Below are positions 7,545-17,134 of a DNA stretch of 64,000 nt, one piece after another. Origin of the DNA: UBA10649 sp965278945 (GTDB taxonomy: Bacteria > Actinomycetota > Actinomycetes > S36-B12); NCBI GenBank assembly GCA_965278945.1, contig OZ257128.1:2604001-2668000 (forward strand). Reading direction: 5' to 3'. The stretch's first letter is position 1. Every line of letters starts with the position of its first letter. A program made the position numbers and the translations under genes. The notes beneath the pieces are model-generated. The model saw nothing but the letters and a program-made list of their open reading frames with translations, did not search any database and had not been told where the DNA came from.

Positions 7545-9992
7545 GTGGCCGAACTCCCGCAGCGCGCGCAGGTCGTGGTGATCGGCGGGGGCATCGTCGG
7601 CGCGAGCGTGGCCTATCACCTCACCGAGCTGGGATACACGGACCTCGTCCTGCTGGAGCAGGGCCAGCTGTCGTCGGGCACGACATGGCATGCGGCGGGC
7701 TTGGTCGGCCAATTGCGCGCGACGGAAAGCGGTACCCGCCTGGTCCAGTACTCCGCAGCGCTCTATCAATCTCTCGAGGCCGAGACCGGCCTGTCGACCG
7801 GATACAAGCAATGCGGCGGGGTCACGGTCGCGCGTACTCCCGAGCGCATGGTCCAGCTGCTCCGTACCGCCGCGGCGGCCGAGGCGTTCAATCTCGAGTG
7901 CGAGGTGCTCTCCCCCGCGCAGGCGGCTGATCGCTATCCGCTGCTCGAGACCACCGACCTGCAGGGCGCGCTCTGGCTGCCGCTGGACGGCACGGCGAAC
8001 CCGACCGATGTGACCCAGTCCCTTGCCCGCGGAGCGCGCATGCGCGGGGCGCAGGTGCATGAACGCACCCGAGTGACCGGCATCTCCACCAGTGACGGAG
8101 CGATCCGCGGCGTGCAGACCGATCGCGGCGACATCGAGACGGACATCGTCGTGAACTGCGGTGGCCAATGGGCCAAGTCCATCGGCGCGATGGTCGGGGT
8201 AAATGTCCCCTTGCACTCCGCCGAGCACTTCTACGTCGTCACCGACCAGATCGACGGAGTCGATCGCATGCTGCCGATCCTTCGCGATCCCGACGGCTAC
8301 ACCTACATGAAGGAGGAGGTCGGCGGCCTGGTGGTCGGCGGCTTCGAGCCCGTGGCCAAGCCCTGGGTAGCACCCGACCAGATTCCGCATCCGTTCGAGT
8401 TCCAACTCCTCGACGAGGACTGGGAACACTTCGAGATCCTGATGGAGAGCGCGCTCCACCGGATCCCGGTGCTGCAGCAAACGGGGATCAAGAAGTTCTA
8501 CAACGGCCCAGAGAGCTTCACCCCGGACAACCAGTTCATCCTCGGCGAGGCTCCCGAGGTCCGGAACTTCTTCGTCGCCGCAGGGTTCAACTCCGTGGGC
8601 ATCGCATCCGCCGGAGGCGCCGGCCGAGCACTGGCGCAGTGGATTGCCGGCGGAGAGCCGCAGTCGGATCTCGTCGGGGTAGACATCCGGCGATTCGCGT
8701 CGTTCAACTCGAACAACCAGTGGCTGCACGATCGAGTCGGCGAGGTCCTCGGCCTGCACTATGCGATTCCCTGGCCCAACCGAGAGTTCCAGACTGCCCG
8801 GCCGTTCCGCCGCTCACCCGTCCATGCCCAGGTCGAGCTCGCAGGCGCATGCTTCGGGTCGCGCATGGGCTGGGAGCGGCCCAACTTCTTCGCGCCCGCG
8901 GGCGTACCCCCGGTGATCGAGTACTCGTGGGAGCGGCAGAACTGGATGCCGTGGGTCGACGCGGAGCAGTTCGCGACGAGATCGCGAGTCGCCCTCTACG
9001 ACCAGACCTCGTTCGGCAAGCTGCTCGTGCAGGGCCGCGACGCGGAGGATGTCCTGCAATTGCTGTGCACGAACAACGTCTCTGTTCCCGTCGGCCGAAC
9101 CGTGTACACCGGCGTCCTCAACCAGCGCGGAACCTACGAGGCCGATGTCACGTTGACGCGCATCGGCGAGGACGAGTACCTGTGGGTCACCAGTTCCGCT
9201 TCGGCGGTGCGGGATCGCGACTGGATTCGCCGCCATGTCCGCGCGGACCAGCACGTCGAGGTCGCGGATGTGTCGAGCTCCCTCGCGGTCTTCGGTGTCA
9301 TGGGCCCGTCATCACGAGAGCTGCTCCAGTCACTGTCGCGAGCGGACTTCAACGACTTCCCCTTCGCCACGAGCCGCGAAGTCGACCTGGGCTACTGCAC
9401 GGTGCGCGCGACGCGCATCACCTACGTGGGAGAGCTCGGCTGGGAGCTGTACGTGCCGGCCGAGTTCGCCGTCAGCGTCTTCACGATGCTGCACGAGGCT
9501 GGCTCACGCCTCGGCATCGCGAACGCCGGGTACTACGCCATCAATGCGCTGCGCCTGGAGAAGGGCTACCGAGCCTTCGGGGCCGAGCTGACGCCCGACT
9601 ACAACCCCGTCGAGGCCGGGCTGCTGTTCGCGGTGAAGCTGCGCACGGACATCCCGTTCATCGGACGGGAAGCGGTCGAGCGGGCGAAGGAGTCCGGCGT
9701 TCGACGTCGCCTCGTCTCCTTCGTCCTCAGCGATCCGGCAGCGATGATGTGGGGCGGAGAGCTCGTGCTGCGCGATGGACTCGGCTCGGGCCAGGTCACC
9801 TCTGCGGCTTATGGCGCGACGGTCGGCTCATGCGTCGGCCTGGCCTACGTCTGGCGCCGCGACGGCGATGTCGTGACGGACGAGTACCTTGCGGACGGCG
9901 AGTGGTCGATCAATGTCAGCGGCCAGCTCTACGACGCAACCGTGCAGTTGTCCGCGCCGTACGACCCCAAGTCCGAGCGCATTCGCTCCTGA
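7545..9992 (+). CDS. Dimethylglycine/sarcosine dehydrogenase-like FAD protein with GcvT domain
   Basis: An 815-residue two-part enzyme. The N-terminal DAO domain starts with the dinucleotide motif VVVIGGGIVGASVAYHL (about 9-25) and has TTWHAAGLVGQLR, where the His corresponds to the residue that binds FAD covalently in dimethylglycine dehydrogenase. From about residue 430 a GcvT-type folate-binding region follows, with GTYEADVTLTRIG, ELGWELYVP and ALRLEKGYRAFGAELTPDYNP. Known relatives oxidatively demethylate N-methylated glycines and pass formaldehyde to tetrahydrofolate. The exact amine is unknown. It is leaderless and ends at a strong hairpin. Confidence 0.85.
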   Translation: MAELPQRAQVVVIGGGIVGASVAYHLTELGYTDLVLLEQGQLSSGTTWHAAGLVGQLRATESGTRLVQYSAALYQSLEAETGLSTGYKQCGGVTVARTPERMVQLLRTAAAAEAFNLECEVLSPAQAADRYPLLETTDLQGALWLPLDGTANPTDVTQSLARGARMRGAQVHERTRVTGISTSDGAIRGVQTDRGDIETDIVVNCGGQWAKSIGAMVGVNVPLHSAEHFYVVTDQIDGVDRMLPILRDPDGYTYMKEEVGGLVVGGFEPVAKPWVAPDQIPHPFEFQLLDEDWEHFEILMESALHRIPVLQQTGIKKFYNGPESFTPDNQFILGEAPEVRNFFVAAGFNSVGIASAGGAGRALAQWIAGGEPQSDLVGVDIRRFASFNSNNQWLHDRVGEVLGLHYAIPWPNREFQTARPFRRSPVHAQVELAGACFGSRMGWERPNFFAPAGVPPVIEYSWERQNWMPWVDAEQFATRSRVALYDQTSFGKLLVQGRDAEDVLQLLCTNNVSVPVGRTVYTGVLNQRGTYEADVTLTRIGEDEYLWVTSSASAVRDRDWIRRHVRADQHVEVADVSSSLAVFGVMGPSSRELLQSLSRADFNDFPFATSREVDLGYCTVRATRITYVGELGWELYVPAEFAVSVFTMLHEAGSRLGIANAGYYAINALRLEKGYRAFGAELTPDYNPVEAGLLFAVKLRTDIPFIGREAVERAKESGVRRRLVSFVLSDPAAMMWGGELVLRDGLGSGQVTSAAYGATVGSCVGLAYVWRRDGDVVTDEYLADGEWSINVSGQLYDATVQLSAPYDPKSERIRS

Positions 9993-9996
9993 ACGA

Positions 9997-10033
9997 CATC
10001 GGCTCCCCCACCGAGACGGTGGGGGAGCCGATG
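9997..10033. terminator. Bidirectional hairpin terminator
   Basis: A perfect 17-bp stem (9997-10013 with 10017-10033) and a 3-nt loop, only 4 nt after the stop of the dehydrogenase and 16 nt from the end of the convergent permease gene. No long T run follows, which is usual in GC-rich actinobacteria. Confidence 0.75.
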
Positions 10034-10049
10034 CAACAGATCGCCTTGG

Positions 10050-11729
10050 TTAGGTGTGCTCCCCCGGTTGGTGGAAGCCCTTGTGCTCGTGCTCGAGGGC
10101 GATCTCGTCGGACGACGAGACACCCGCGGGCAGGTCGAACGTGTTCTTCGGTCCGGTGAACCACTTCTTGGCCGACACGTGCCAGCCGATCCACAGCGCC
10201 ACGAAGATCGCCACGAGGACGATCGGCGCGTAGTTCACGAACTTCCAGTCGAACGGCACCTCATCCGTGCTCGGTGCACCGAGGAAGCTCCGCATGAATC
10301 CCGGAGCGCCCGCGGGATAGAGCGGGAGGATGAAGTACACCGAGGTGATGAGAATCTCGAGGATGGCAATGGGCGCCATCCACTTCCACTTGCTCCCGAG
10401 ATTCCACGAGCCCTGCTTGAACGAGGTTCCCTGCTTCCACCTGTAATAGATGGGGATCGCGAAGGCGAGGTACAGGCCGAGCACGCCGATCGACACCACT
10501 GCGAAGAACGCGGTGACTGTGTAGATGGGCGCGTCCTCCGTGCCGATGTTGACCTTCCACAGCGCAGGCAGCGTGAGGATGAGGCCAGCAACAGCCACGC
10601 CGATCACGGCGTACACAGGCGTGCGCGCCTTGTTCAGCTTCGACCAGATCTTGGCGCCAGGCACCGCTCCGTCACGACTGAACGCGAAGAGCATTCGTGA
10701 CGCGGACGTCAGGCACGCGGTCGTGCAGAAGAGCTGACCGATGGTGGCGATAAGCAGCACCATTCCCGACATCTTCGGAGTAAGTGCCTGGTCGAAGATG
10801 ACCTGGACACCGCCGCCGCCGGCCGACACCGCGACCGGATCCTGAACAGCGAACAGGAAGGCCAGCAGGAGCACCCAGCCGCCGATCGCCGAGTAGAAGA
10901 TCGAGCGCCAGATTCCCTTGGCCGCATTGTTCGCCGCGCCCGTGGTCTCCTCCGACAAGTGAGCCGAGGCGTCGTATCCCGTGATCGTGTACTGCGTCAG
11001 CAGGAAGCCCAGGGGCAGGACGTAGAACCAGAATCCCGGCCCGCTGATCTCTCCGCCGTAAAGGCCACCGGTGTTGTTGACCTTGCCGGTGAACACGTCG
11101 CTGACACCCCAGTGAGTCGCGCCTTCCTTGAGGAAGAACACGAGGATGACGACGATCACGGTCGCGCCGATAACGTGCCACCACACCGAGATGTTGTTGA
11201 AGATCGCCAGCAGGTGGCTGGAGAAGATGTTCGCCAGCGCGACCAGCAGCAGAATGCAGAAGAAGATGATGAACACGCGTTCGAGGGAGTAGCCCTCAGC
11301 CCACGACTCGCTGAACCGCGACAACGAGAAATCGAAGAACGTCGCTGCTCCGTACGCGACCGAGGCAACGATGGCGATGAGACCGACGAGGTTCAGCCAG
11401 CCCGTGTAGTAGCCGGCCTTGATGCTGCCGAGCTTGCTCGCCCACCAGTAGATGCCACCGCTCGTGGGATACGCCGACACGAGTTCGGACAGGCAGAAGC
11501 CGATGATGAGAATGAAGGCCGAGATGACCGGCCAACCGATCGAGATCGCAATAGGCCCGCCGTTGTTCCACCCAAAGTAGAAGGTGGTGAAACAGCCAGC
11601 CAGAATCGAGATGATCGAGAACGAGATCGCGAAGTTGCTGAAGCCGCTCCAGGTGCGACTTAGCTCCTGCTTGTAGCCGAGTTCAGCGAGAGTTTTCTCG
11701 TCCTCGCTCATGGTGTGCTGATCTGCCAC
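10050..11729 (-). CDS. APC-superfamily amino acid/amine permease
   Basis: A 559-residue polytopic transporter with about twelve hydrophobic segments. The helix-1 region SGFSNFAISFSIISILAG and the following SAYPTSGGIYWWASKL are typical of the amino acid/choline transporter branch of the APC superfamily, which imports GABA, choline or amino acids. The GTG at 11729 was chosen because AGGAGG lies 6 nt upstream; the ATG at 11711 has no such site. It is downstream of, and on the same strand as, the choline-kinase-like gene, and next to the dehydrogenase, suggesting uptake of the substrate. Confidence 0.85.
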   Translation of the reverse strand: MADQHTMSEDEKTLAELGYKQELSRTWSGFSNFAISFSIISILAGCFTTFYFGWNNGGPIAISIGWPVISAFILIIGFCLSELVSAYPTSGGIYWWASKLGSIKAGYYTGWLNLVGLIAIVASVAYGAATFFDFSLSRFSESWAEGYSLERVFIIFFCILLLVALANIFSSHLLAIFNNISVWWHVIGATVIVVILVFFLKEGATHWGVSDVFTGKVNNTGGLYGGEISGPGFWFYVLPLGFLLTQYTITGYDASAHLSEETTGAANNAAKGIWRSIFYSAIGGWVLLLAFLFAVQDPVAVSAGGGGVQVIFDQALTPKMSGMVLLIATIGQLFCTTACLTSASRMLFAFSRDGAVPGAKIWSKLNKARTPVYAVIGVAVAGLILTLPALWKVNIGTEDAPIYTVTAFFAVVSIGVLGLYLAFAIPIYYRWKQGTSFKQGSWNLGSKWKWMAPIAILEILITSVYFILPLYPAGAPGFMRSFLGAPSTDEVPFDWKFVNYAPIVLVAIFVALWIGWHVSAKKWFTGPKNTFDLPAGVSSSDEIALEHEHKGFHQPGEHT

Positions 11730-11875
11730 CGCTGCCCTCCTCAGTGCGCGGTCAAAGTCCGACCGTGTCGACAATCCATGACAGGCGGACACTAATAGCC
11801 GCAGTGTTCTCCTGGTGGGCGAATTGTGAAGTGCGACACGCGGGCGGAAATCGTCGTGTTACTTAGGGTTTTTCG

Positions 11876-12799
11876 TCATGCACGGGACACGTCGTCGAGC
11901 CAGGCAGAGAACTCGCGGCTGTCGAATTCCGCCACGGCCCTCTCGTACTTCTCCATTCCCCAGGCCCAGTAGTCGAAGTCGATCGCGCTCAACTCCTGCT
12001 GGATCGACGCCCAGAGCGTCCATCCGTACTTCGACATCAGAGCCCACAGTCGCGCCCGAGCGACCTTTGACACCGACTCCACTCCCCAGTAGCTCGCGAC
12101 AAGAGGTTCGAGAAGGTCCGGCGACAACGTCGACTCGCTCCAGATGTTGCCGAGTTCGAAGCTGGCCTCGTTGTTGCCGGAGTACTCGTAGTCGATCAGC
12201 CACAGCCGGTCTCCGTCGTCGATCATGTTTGCAGCAAGCAGATCGTTGTTGCACGGCACCGTGAGCTCGGGTGCAATCGCCATGGCATGACGCATCCGCG
12301 CAACGTGGCCGGTGAATTCCTCATAGCGATCGGGCAGTCGGTAACCCCGCTCGCGCACGATGCCGAGGTAACGCTCCTGCAGGTCGAACATGTCGAAGTC
12401 ACTGGCGAACGCCGGGCCTCGGTGGAGGGTTCGGCAGGCCGACGCGATGCGATCGAAGTTCGCAGGGTTGGCGACGTCGGCCTCGGTGAAGGTCCGGCCT
12501 TCGATCCAGTTCACGACGAGAACTCCCCGGCCCGGGATGTACTGGGCGACAGAGGCTCCCGCACCGGACTTGGCCGCAGCGAGGGAGTTCAGGTACTCGT
12601 TGTCCCTGTCGATGGCCAGCAGCGAGGACTCGGGGTCAGACAGCCGGACGACGTAATCGCCCGTCGGCGTACTCACCCGGTAGTTGCGATTAGTGATGCC
12701 GCCAATCAGCGGCGTGACCGCGGTTGCCGTCGTCAGGCAGTCGAGAAGCAGCAGACGCTCGGCATCGTGGCGGGGCAGGTCGTCGACGAGGTGGTCCAC
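11876..12799 (-). CDS. Choline/ethanolamine kinase-like phosphotransferase
   Basis: A 307-residue protein of the aminoglycoside phosphotransferase/choline kinase fold. Visible motifs are the nucleotide loop GGITNRNYRV, the catalytic loop CNNDLLAANM, where the usual His of HxD is replaced by Asn (NND), and the Mg motif LIDYEYSGNNEASFELGN, which resembles choline kinases. GTG 12799 was chosen because a TACGCT -10 box lies 8 nt upstream; ATG 12832 is the alternative. It is divergent from the glutamine-synthetase-like gene. The physiological substrate (choline, ethanolamine or another amino alcohol) is inferred only. Confidence 0.75.
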   Translation of the reverse strand: MDHLVDDLPRHDAERLLLLDCLTTATAVTPLIGGITNRNYRVSTPTGDYVVRLSDPESSLLAIDRDNEYLNSLAAAKSGAGASVAQYIPGRGVLVVNWIEGRTFTEADVANPANFDRIASACRTLHRGPAFASDFDMFDLQERYLGIVRERGYRLPDRYEEFTGHVARMRHAMAIAPELTVPCNNDLLAANMIDDGDRLWLIDYEYSGNNEASFELGNIWSESTLSPDLLEPLVASYWGVESVSKVARARLWALMSKYGWTLWASIQQELSAIDFDYWAWGMEKYERAVAEFDSREFSAWLDDVSRA

Positions 12800-12807
12800 G
12801 ATTCGGC

Positions 12808-12813
12808 AGCGTA
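12808..12813 (-). promoter_or_regulatory. -10 hexamer upstream of the kinase gene
   Basis: TACGCT on the minus strand, 8 nt before the GTG at 12799; supports a leaderless start. Confidence 0.45.
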
Positions 12814-12895
12814 GGCCCGAACCGGACCTCATGCGTGATGATCGTGCGGTTGAATGACCGTGCGTCCTTCGGGCGCGCAGACCGAAGGAGCGCCC

Positions 12896-14260
12896 ATGGC
12901 CAGGCCAAAGCCGCTTACCGCCAAGGATGTCCGCAGCGGCGTCCATGACGGGAGCATCGACACCGTCTCGGTGGCGATCACCGACATGCAGGGCCGGCTG
13001 CAGGGCAAGAGAATCGACGGGGACTACTTCGTCGACGAGGTCATGGACGGCTACACCGAGGGCTGCAACTACCTCATGGCCGTCGACGTCGACATGAACA
13101 CGGTCGACGGCTACGCGATGTCCTCATGGGACAGCGGCTACGGCGACATGGTCATGCGACCGGACCTGGACACTCTCCATCGCGTGCCGTGGCAGCCCGG
13201 GACCGTGGGCGTGCTCTGCGACCTCGAGACCGAGGAGGGCGAGCCCGTAGCGCCTTCGCCCCGGCAGGTGCTGCGCCGACAACTCGAGGCATTGCATGAA
13301 GCCGGCTACGGCGCCTTCGTCGGCACCGAGCTCGAGTTCATCGTCTTCCAGGACACCTACGAGGAGGCCTGGCTCGCGGGCTACCGCGACCTCACGCCGG
13401 CGAACCTCTACAACGTCGACTACTCGATGCTCGGCACGGCTCGGATCGAGCCGCTGCTTCGTCGAATCCGCCTCGCGATGACCGAGGCGGGAATGATCGT
13501 CGAGAGCGCGAAGGGCGAATGCAATCTCGGACAGCACGAGATCGCATTCAAGTACCAGGATGCGCTTCGCACCTGCGACAACCACGTCATCTACAAGACG
13601 GGCGCGAAGGAGATCGCCGCGCAGGAGAGCATGGCGCTGACCTTCATGGCCAAGTACAACGAGCGAGAAGGCAACTCCTGCCACATCCATCTGTCCTTTC
13701 GTGGCCTCGACGGCTCGATGGTCATGACGGACCACGACGGCGACAACGGCCTGTCTGCCGCGGGCAAGGGCTTCATCGCCGGTCAGCTGGCACACGCGCG
13801 GGAACTGACGTTGCTCTACGCCCCCCAGATCAACTCCTACAAGCGATACGTGCCGGGCTCATTCGCGCCGACCGCGATCCGCTGGGGGCGCGACAATCGC
13901 ACGTGCGCGATGCGGCTGGTCGGGCATGACCAGTCGCTGCGACTGGAGAACCGGGTCCCCGGCGGAGACGTCAACCCCTACCTGGCCGTCGCGGGAATGG
14001 TGGCCGCCGGACTGCACGGGATCCAGGAGAACCTGCCCCTGGAAGCGGAGTTTATCGGGAACGCGTACACCAGCGACTCGCCGCACGTGCCCTCGACGAT
14101 GGGCGAGGCGCTTGACGCATGGGAGTCGTCCGCGTGGATCCGCGAGACGTTCGGCAGCGAGGTGCAGGACCACTACTCCAACATGGCGCGCGTCGAGCTG
14201 GCTGCGTACGGCAAGGCCGTCACCGACTGGGAGCGCTTCAGAAACTTCGAGAGGATCTAG
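12896..14260 (+). CDS. Glutamine synthetase family gamma-glutamyl-amine ligase
   Basis: A 454-residue GlnA-like enzyme. It shows the beta-grasp domain (SVAITDMQGRLQGKRI), GTELEFIVF with the metal-binding Glu pair, GECNLGQHEIAFKY, NSCHIHLSF and NRVPGGDVNPYLAVA. Actinobacterial paralogues of this type (GlnA3, GlnA4) ligate glutamate to polyamines or ethanolamine rather than to ammonia. Downstream aldehyde dehydrogenase and PuuD-like hydrolase genes fit a gamma-glutamylation route. The ATG at 12896 has a GGAGC site; an upstream in-frame start is less likely. Confidence 0.88.
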   Translation: MARPKPLTAKDVRSGVHDGSIDTVSVAITDMQGRLQGKRIDGDYFVDEVMDGYTEGCNYLMAVDVDMNTVDGYAMSSWDSGYGDMVMRPDLDTLHRVPWQPGTVGVLCDLETEEGEPVAPSPRQVLRRQLEALHEAGYGAFVGTELEFIVFQDTYEEAWLAGYRDLTPANLYNVDYSMLGTARIEPLLRRIRLAMTEAGMIVESAKGECNLGQHEIAFKYQDALRTCDNHVIYKTGAKEIAAQESMALTFMAKYNEREGNSCHIHLSFRGLDGSMVMTDHDGDNGLSAAGKGFIAGQLAHARELTLLYAPQINSYKRYVPGSFAPTAIRWGRDNRTCAMRLVGHDQSLRLENRVPGGDVNPYLAVAGMVAAGLHGIQENLPLEAEFIGNAYTSDSPHVPSTMGEALDAWESSAWIRETFGSEVQDHYSNMARVELAAYGKAVTDWERFRNFERI

Positions 14261-14269
14261 TCACCAGCC

Positions 14270-15628
14270 ATGCATGACGTCATCAATCCCGCGACCGAGC
14301 AGGTCGTCGCCTCGGTGCCCTCCGCCTCCGCCGAGGAGGCGGACGACCTCATCGCCCGTGCTGGGGAGGCGCTGCCCGCGTGGCGCGCCGTCGCTCCCGC
14401 CGATCGCGCCAACCTCCTGCGTGCCTTCTCCGACGTCGTTCGCGATCACGTCGAGGAACTCGCGCAGCTGGAGGTCACCAATTCCGGGCACACCATCGGC
14501 AATGCACGGTGGGAGGCGAACAACGTCGCCAACGTCCTTGCCTACTACTCGGGGGCACCCGAGCGCCTCTTCGGTCGCCAGATCCCGGTGGCGGGCGGGG
14601 TCGACATCACGTTCAAGGAATCGATCGGCGTTGTCGGCGTCATCGTGCCGTGGAACTTTCCCATGCCGATCGCGGGCTGGGGCTTTGCGCCGGCGCTCGC
14701 TGCCGGATGCACGGTCGTACTGAAGCCCGCCGAGCTCACGCCCCTCACCGCGATCCGGCTCGGCGAGCTCGCTCTTGAGGCCGGCATCCCCGAGGGAGTG
14801 TTCACCGTCATTCCCGGCAAGGGCTCGGTTGTGGGCGCGCGCTTCGTCGAGAACCCGATCGTGCGCAAGGTCGTGTTCACCGGCAGCACGGGAGTTGGCG
14901 AACAGATCATGGCCGGTGCGGCCAAGCAGGTGAAGCGCGTGACACTCGAACTGGGCGGCAAGAGCGCGAATGTCATCTTCGCGGATGCGGACCTGGAGAA
15001 GGCGGCAGCGACAGCGCCCTACGGAGTGTTCGACAATGCCGGCCAGGACTGCTGCGCGCGATCGCGAATCCTGGTCCAGCGATCTGCCTTCAATCGGTTC
15101 ATGGAACTGTTCGAGACCGCGGTGAAGGGCGTGCGGGTCGAGGATCCCTCGCTCGAGACGTCGGAGATGGGTCCGCTGATCTCACGCGGGCAGTTCGACA
15201 CGGTGAGCAGTTTCCTCGACGGGCAGTCGCCGATCGCGTTCCAGGGCGAGTGCCCCACCGGCCCTGGCTACTGGTTCCCGCCGACTGTCCTCGCGCCCGT
15301 CAGTTCGGATGCTCGGGTCTTCCAGGAGGAGATCTTCGGGCCGATCGTCGTCGTCACCCCGTTCGACGACGAAGCCGATGCCATTCGGCTGGCGAATGAC
15401 TCCGAGTACGGGCTGTCCGGATCGATCTGGACCCGCGACATCGGCCGCGCGATGCGCGTGTCTCGCAGCATCGAGGCGGGAAACCTCTCGGTGAACTCGC
15501 ATTCGTCGGTGCGCTACTCGACTCCGTTCGGCGGCTTCAAGCGTTCCGGCCTCGGGCGCGAACTCGGTCCGGACGCCCTCGACGCATTCACCGAGACCAA
15601 GAACGTCTTCATAAGCACGGACGACTAG
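14270..15628 (+). CDS. NAD(P)-dependent aldehyde dehydrogenase
   Basis: A 452-residue member of the ALDH superfamily, close in pattern to gamma-aminobutyraldehyde/betaine aldehyde dehydrogenases: VPWNFPMPIAGWG, FTGSTGVGEQIM, ELGGKSANVIF with the general-base Glu, and NAGQDCCARS with catalytic Cys261. It follows the ligase by 9 nt and precedes the SDR by 12 nt, so one operon is likely. In a gamma-glutamylation route it would oxidise a gamma-glutamyl-aminoaldehyde to the acid. Confidence 0.92.
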   Translation: MHDVINPATEQVVASVPSASAEEADDLIARAGEALPAWRAVAPADRANLLRAFSDVVRDHVEELAQLEVTNSGHTIGNARWEANNVANVLAYYSGAPERLFGRQIPVAGGVDITFKESIGVVGVIVPWNFPMPIAGWGFAPALAAGCTVVLKPAELTPLTAIRLGELALEAGIPEGVFTVIPGKGSVVGARFVENPIVRKVVFTGSTGVGEQIMAGAAKQVKRVTLELGGKSANVIFADADLEKAAATAPYGVFDNAGQDCCARSRILVQRSAFNRFMELFETAVKGVRVEDPSLETSEMGPLISRGQFDTVSSFLDGQSPIAFQGECPTGPGYWFPPTVLAPVSSDARVFQEEIFGPIVVVTPFDDEADAIRLANDSEYGLSGSIWTRDIGRAMRVSRSIEAGNLSVNSHSSVRYSTPFGGFKRSGLGRELGPDALDAFTETKNVFISTDD

Positions 15629-15640
15629 AAGGGTCACGAC

Positions 15641-16420
15641 ATGTCTGACAGCAAGTGCCGCAGGCTCGAGGGACGAGTGGCAGTGATCACCGGCGGGGCA
15701 AGTGGCATCGGACTGGCGACCGCGCGGCGATTTGCCGACGAGGGTGCCTCCGTGGTCATCGGTGACCTCGACCCCACCTCAGGACAGGCCGCGGCCGCGG
15801 AGGTCAACGGCCTGTTCGTGCGCGCCGACGTGACCAAGGTCGACGACGTCGCAGCCATGTTCGCCGCCGCGAAGGACACCTACGGCAGCATCGACATCGC
15901 GTTCAACAACGCCGGGATCTCACCTCCCGATGACGACTCCATCCTCGAGACAGGCATCGATGCGTGGCGTCGAGTGCAGGAGGTCAACCTCACCTCGGTC
16001 TTCCTCTGCTGCAAGGCAGTGCTGCCGTACATGCTCGACCAGGGCAAGGGCTCAATCATCAACACGGCCTCGTTCGTGGCCACCATGGCAGCGGCGACGT
16101 CCCAGATCTCCTACACCGCATCCAAGGGTGGCGTGCTCGCGATGACTCGCGAGCTCGGCGTGCAGTTCGCACGATCCGGCGTGCGGGTCAATGCGCTGTC
16201 TCCCGGACCAGTCAACACTCCGCTGCTCGTCGAACTGTTCGCCAAGGACCCCGAGCGGGCGGCGCGCCGTCTCGTGCACATTCCCGTCGGTCGATTCGGT
16301 GAGCCCGACGAGATCGCCGCGGCGGTGGCCTTCCTCGCGAGCGATGACTCCTCGTTCATCACGGCATCGAACTTCCTGGTCGACGGCGGGATCTCAGGCG
16401 CGTACGTGACCCCGCTGTAG
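15641..16420 (+). CDS. Short-chain dehydrogenase/reductase
   Basis: Classical SDR of 259 residues: cofactor motif TGGASGIG near residue 17, NNAG motif (FNNAGISPP), catalytic YTASK and the LSPGPVNTP loop. It is the last gene of the ligase-dehydrogenase operon, so it may oxidise or reduce an alcohol/aldehyde intermediate. An AAGGGT site lies shortly before the ATG. Its 3' end overlaps the convergent PuuD-like gene by 27 bp. Confidence 0.9.
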   Translation: MSDSKCRRLEGRVAVITGGASGIGLATARRFADEGASVVIGDLDPTSGQAAAAEVNGLFVRADVTKVDDVAAMFAAAKDTYGSIDIAFNNAGISPPDDDSILETGIDAWRRVQEVNLTSVFLCCKAVLPYMLDQGKGSIINTASFVATMAAATSQISYTASKGGVLAMTRELGVQFARSGVRVNALSPGPVNTPLLVELFAKDPERAARRLVHIPVGRFGEPDEIAAAVAFLASDDSSFITASNFLVDGGISGAYVTPL

Positions 16421-17134
16421 GGCACTCGTGCCGTAGCGCTGCGCGGCGTCGACGAATGCCACGACGAGAGGCTCGTCGGCGACCCTGCGCCCCGGATGCT
16501 CGGGATGCCATTGCACTCCGATGCAGAAGTCCGCAGTGGGATCCTCGCAGGACTCGACGGTGCCGTCAGATGCCCAGCCGGAGACCATGAGGTCACCGGC
16601 TGACTCGACGGATTGATGGTGCGAGGAGTTCACGACGACAGGATCGGCACCGAAAAGTCGACCGGCCAGCGTCCCCTCCGCGAAGGTCGCAGTGTGATCC
16701 ACGAACATGCCAGGGACCTCCCGGTGAACGGTGTCGCCATCGAGGTCGGGGACGTGCTGGACAAGGCTGCCACCATGGGCGACTGCCATCAGTTGCATTC
16801 CACGGCAGATGCCCAGAACCGGCATGCCGAGCTCCCTGGCCCGTCGGTAGAGCAGCAGTTCGGAGTCGTCTCGCGACTCCCGAGGAATGTCTGCGGTCGG
16901 ATGCGGCTTCGCCCCGTAAAGACGGGAGTCGACGTCGGCTCCGCCCGCGAGCGCGAGCCCGTCGAGTCGATCCAGGAGAGCCGGGTCGTTGCCGGGCGGG
17001 AGGATCACCACGTCCGCGCCAGCACTGTGCATCAGGTCGAGGTACCACTCGGGAATGAGCGCGGCGGGCATCTGCCAGGCCCCCCACGTGGCGGGCTCGA
17101 CGTAGCAGGACAGTCCGATGACCGGGCGGGGCAC
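16394..17134 (-). CDS. PuuD-like gamma-glutamyl-gamma-aminobutyrate hydrolase
   Basis: Class I glutamine-amidotransferase-like hydrolase (246 residues) predicted to release glutamate from gamma-glutamyl-GABA or a similar conjugate. Nucleophile Cys110 sits in VLGICRGMQLM, and the His-Glu pair is in GVQWHPEHP. GTG 17134 begins the family-typical VPRPVIGLSC; the longer upstream frame has no support. It is convergent with the ligase-aldehyde dehydrogenase-SDR operon and completes the ligate-oxidise-hydrolyse logic. Confidence 0.88.
   Translation of the reverse strand: MPRPVIGLSCYVEPATWGAWQMPAALIPEWYLDLMHSAGADVVILPPGNDPALLDRLDGLALAGGADVDSRLYGAKPHPTADIPRESRDDSELLLYRRARELGMPVLGICRGMQLMAVAHGGSLVQHVPDLDGDTVHREVPGMFVDHTATFAEGTLAGRLFGADPVVVNSSHHQSVESAGDLMVSGWASDGTVESCEDPTADFCIGVQWHPEHPGRRVADEPLVVAFVDAAQRYGTSALQRGHVRA

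Noticed and set aside
7377..8759. 460-codon open frame on the minus strand
   Set aside because: It is antisense to the well-supported dehydrogenase gene and its product is low-complexity Arg/Ala/Asp sequence without motifs, as expected for a GC-rich shadow frame.
9997..10033. Riboswitch or attenuator next to the permease gene
   Set aside because: The hairpin lies at the 3' end of both convergent genes, not in a leader, so it is called a terminator.
12809..12824. Fifth copy of the CGTTnGG..CCnAACG operator upstream of the first ligase gene
   Set aside because: The sequence GCGTAGGCCCGAACCG keeps one half-site only and has a different spacing; it also overlaps the kinase -10 box, so it was not counted.
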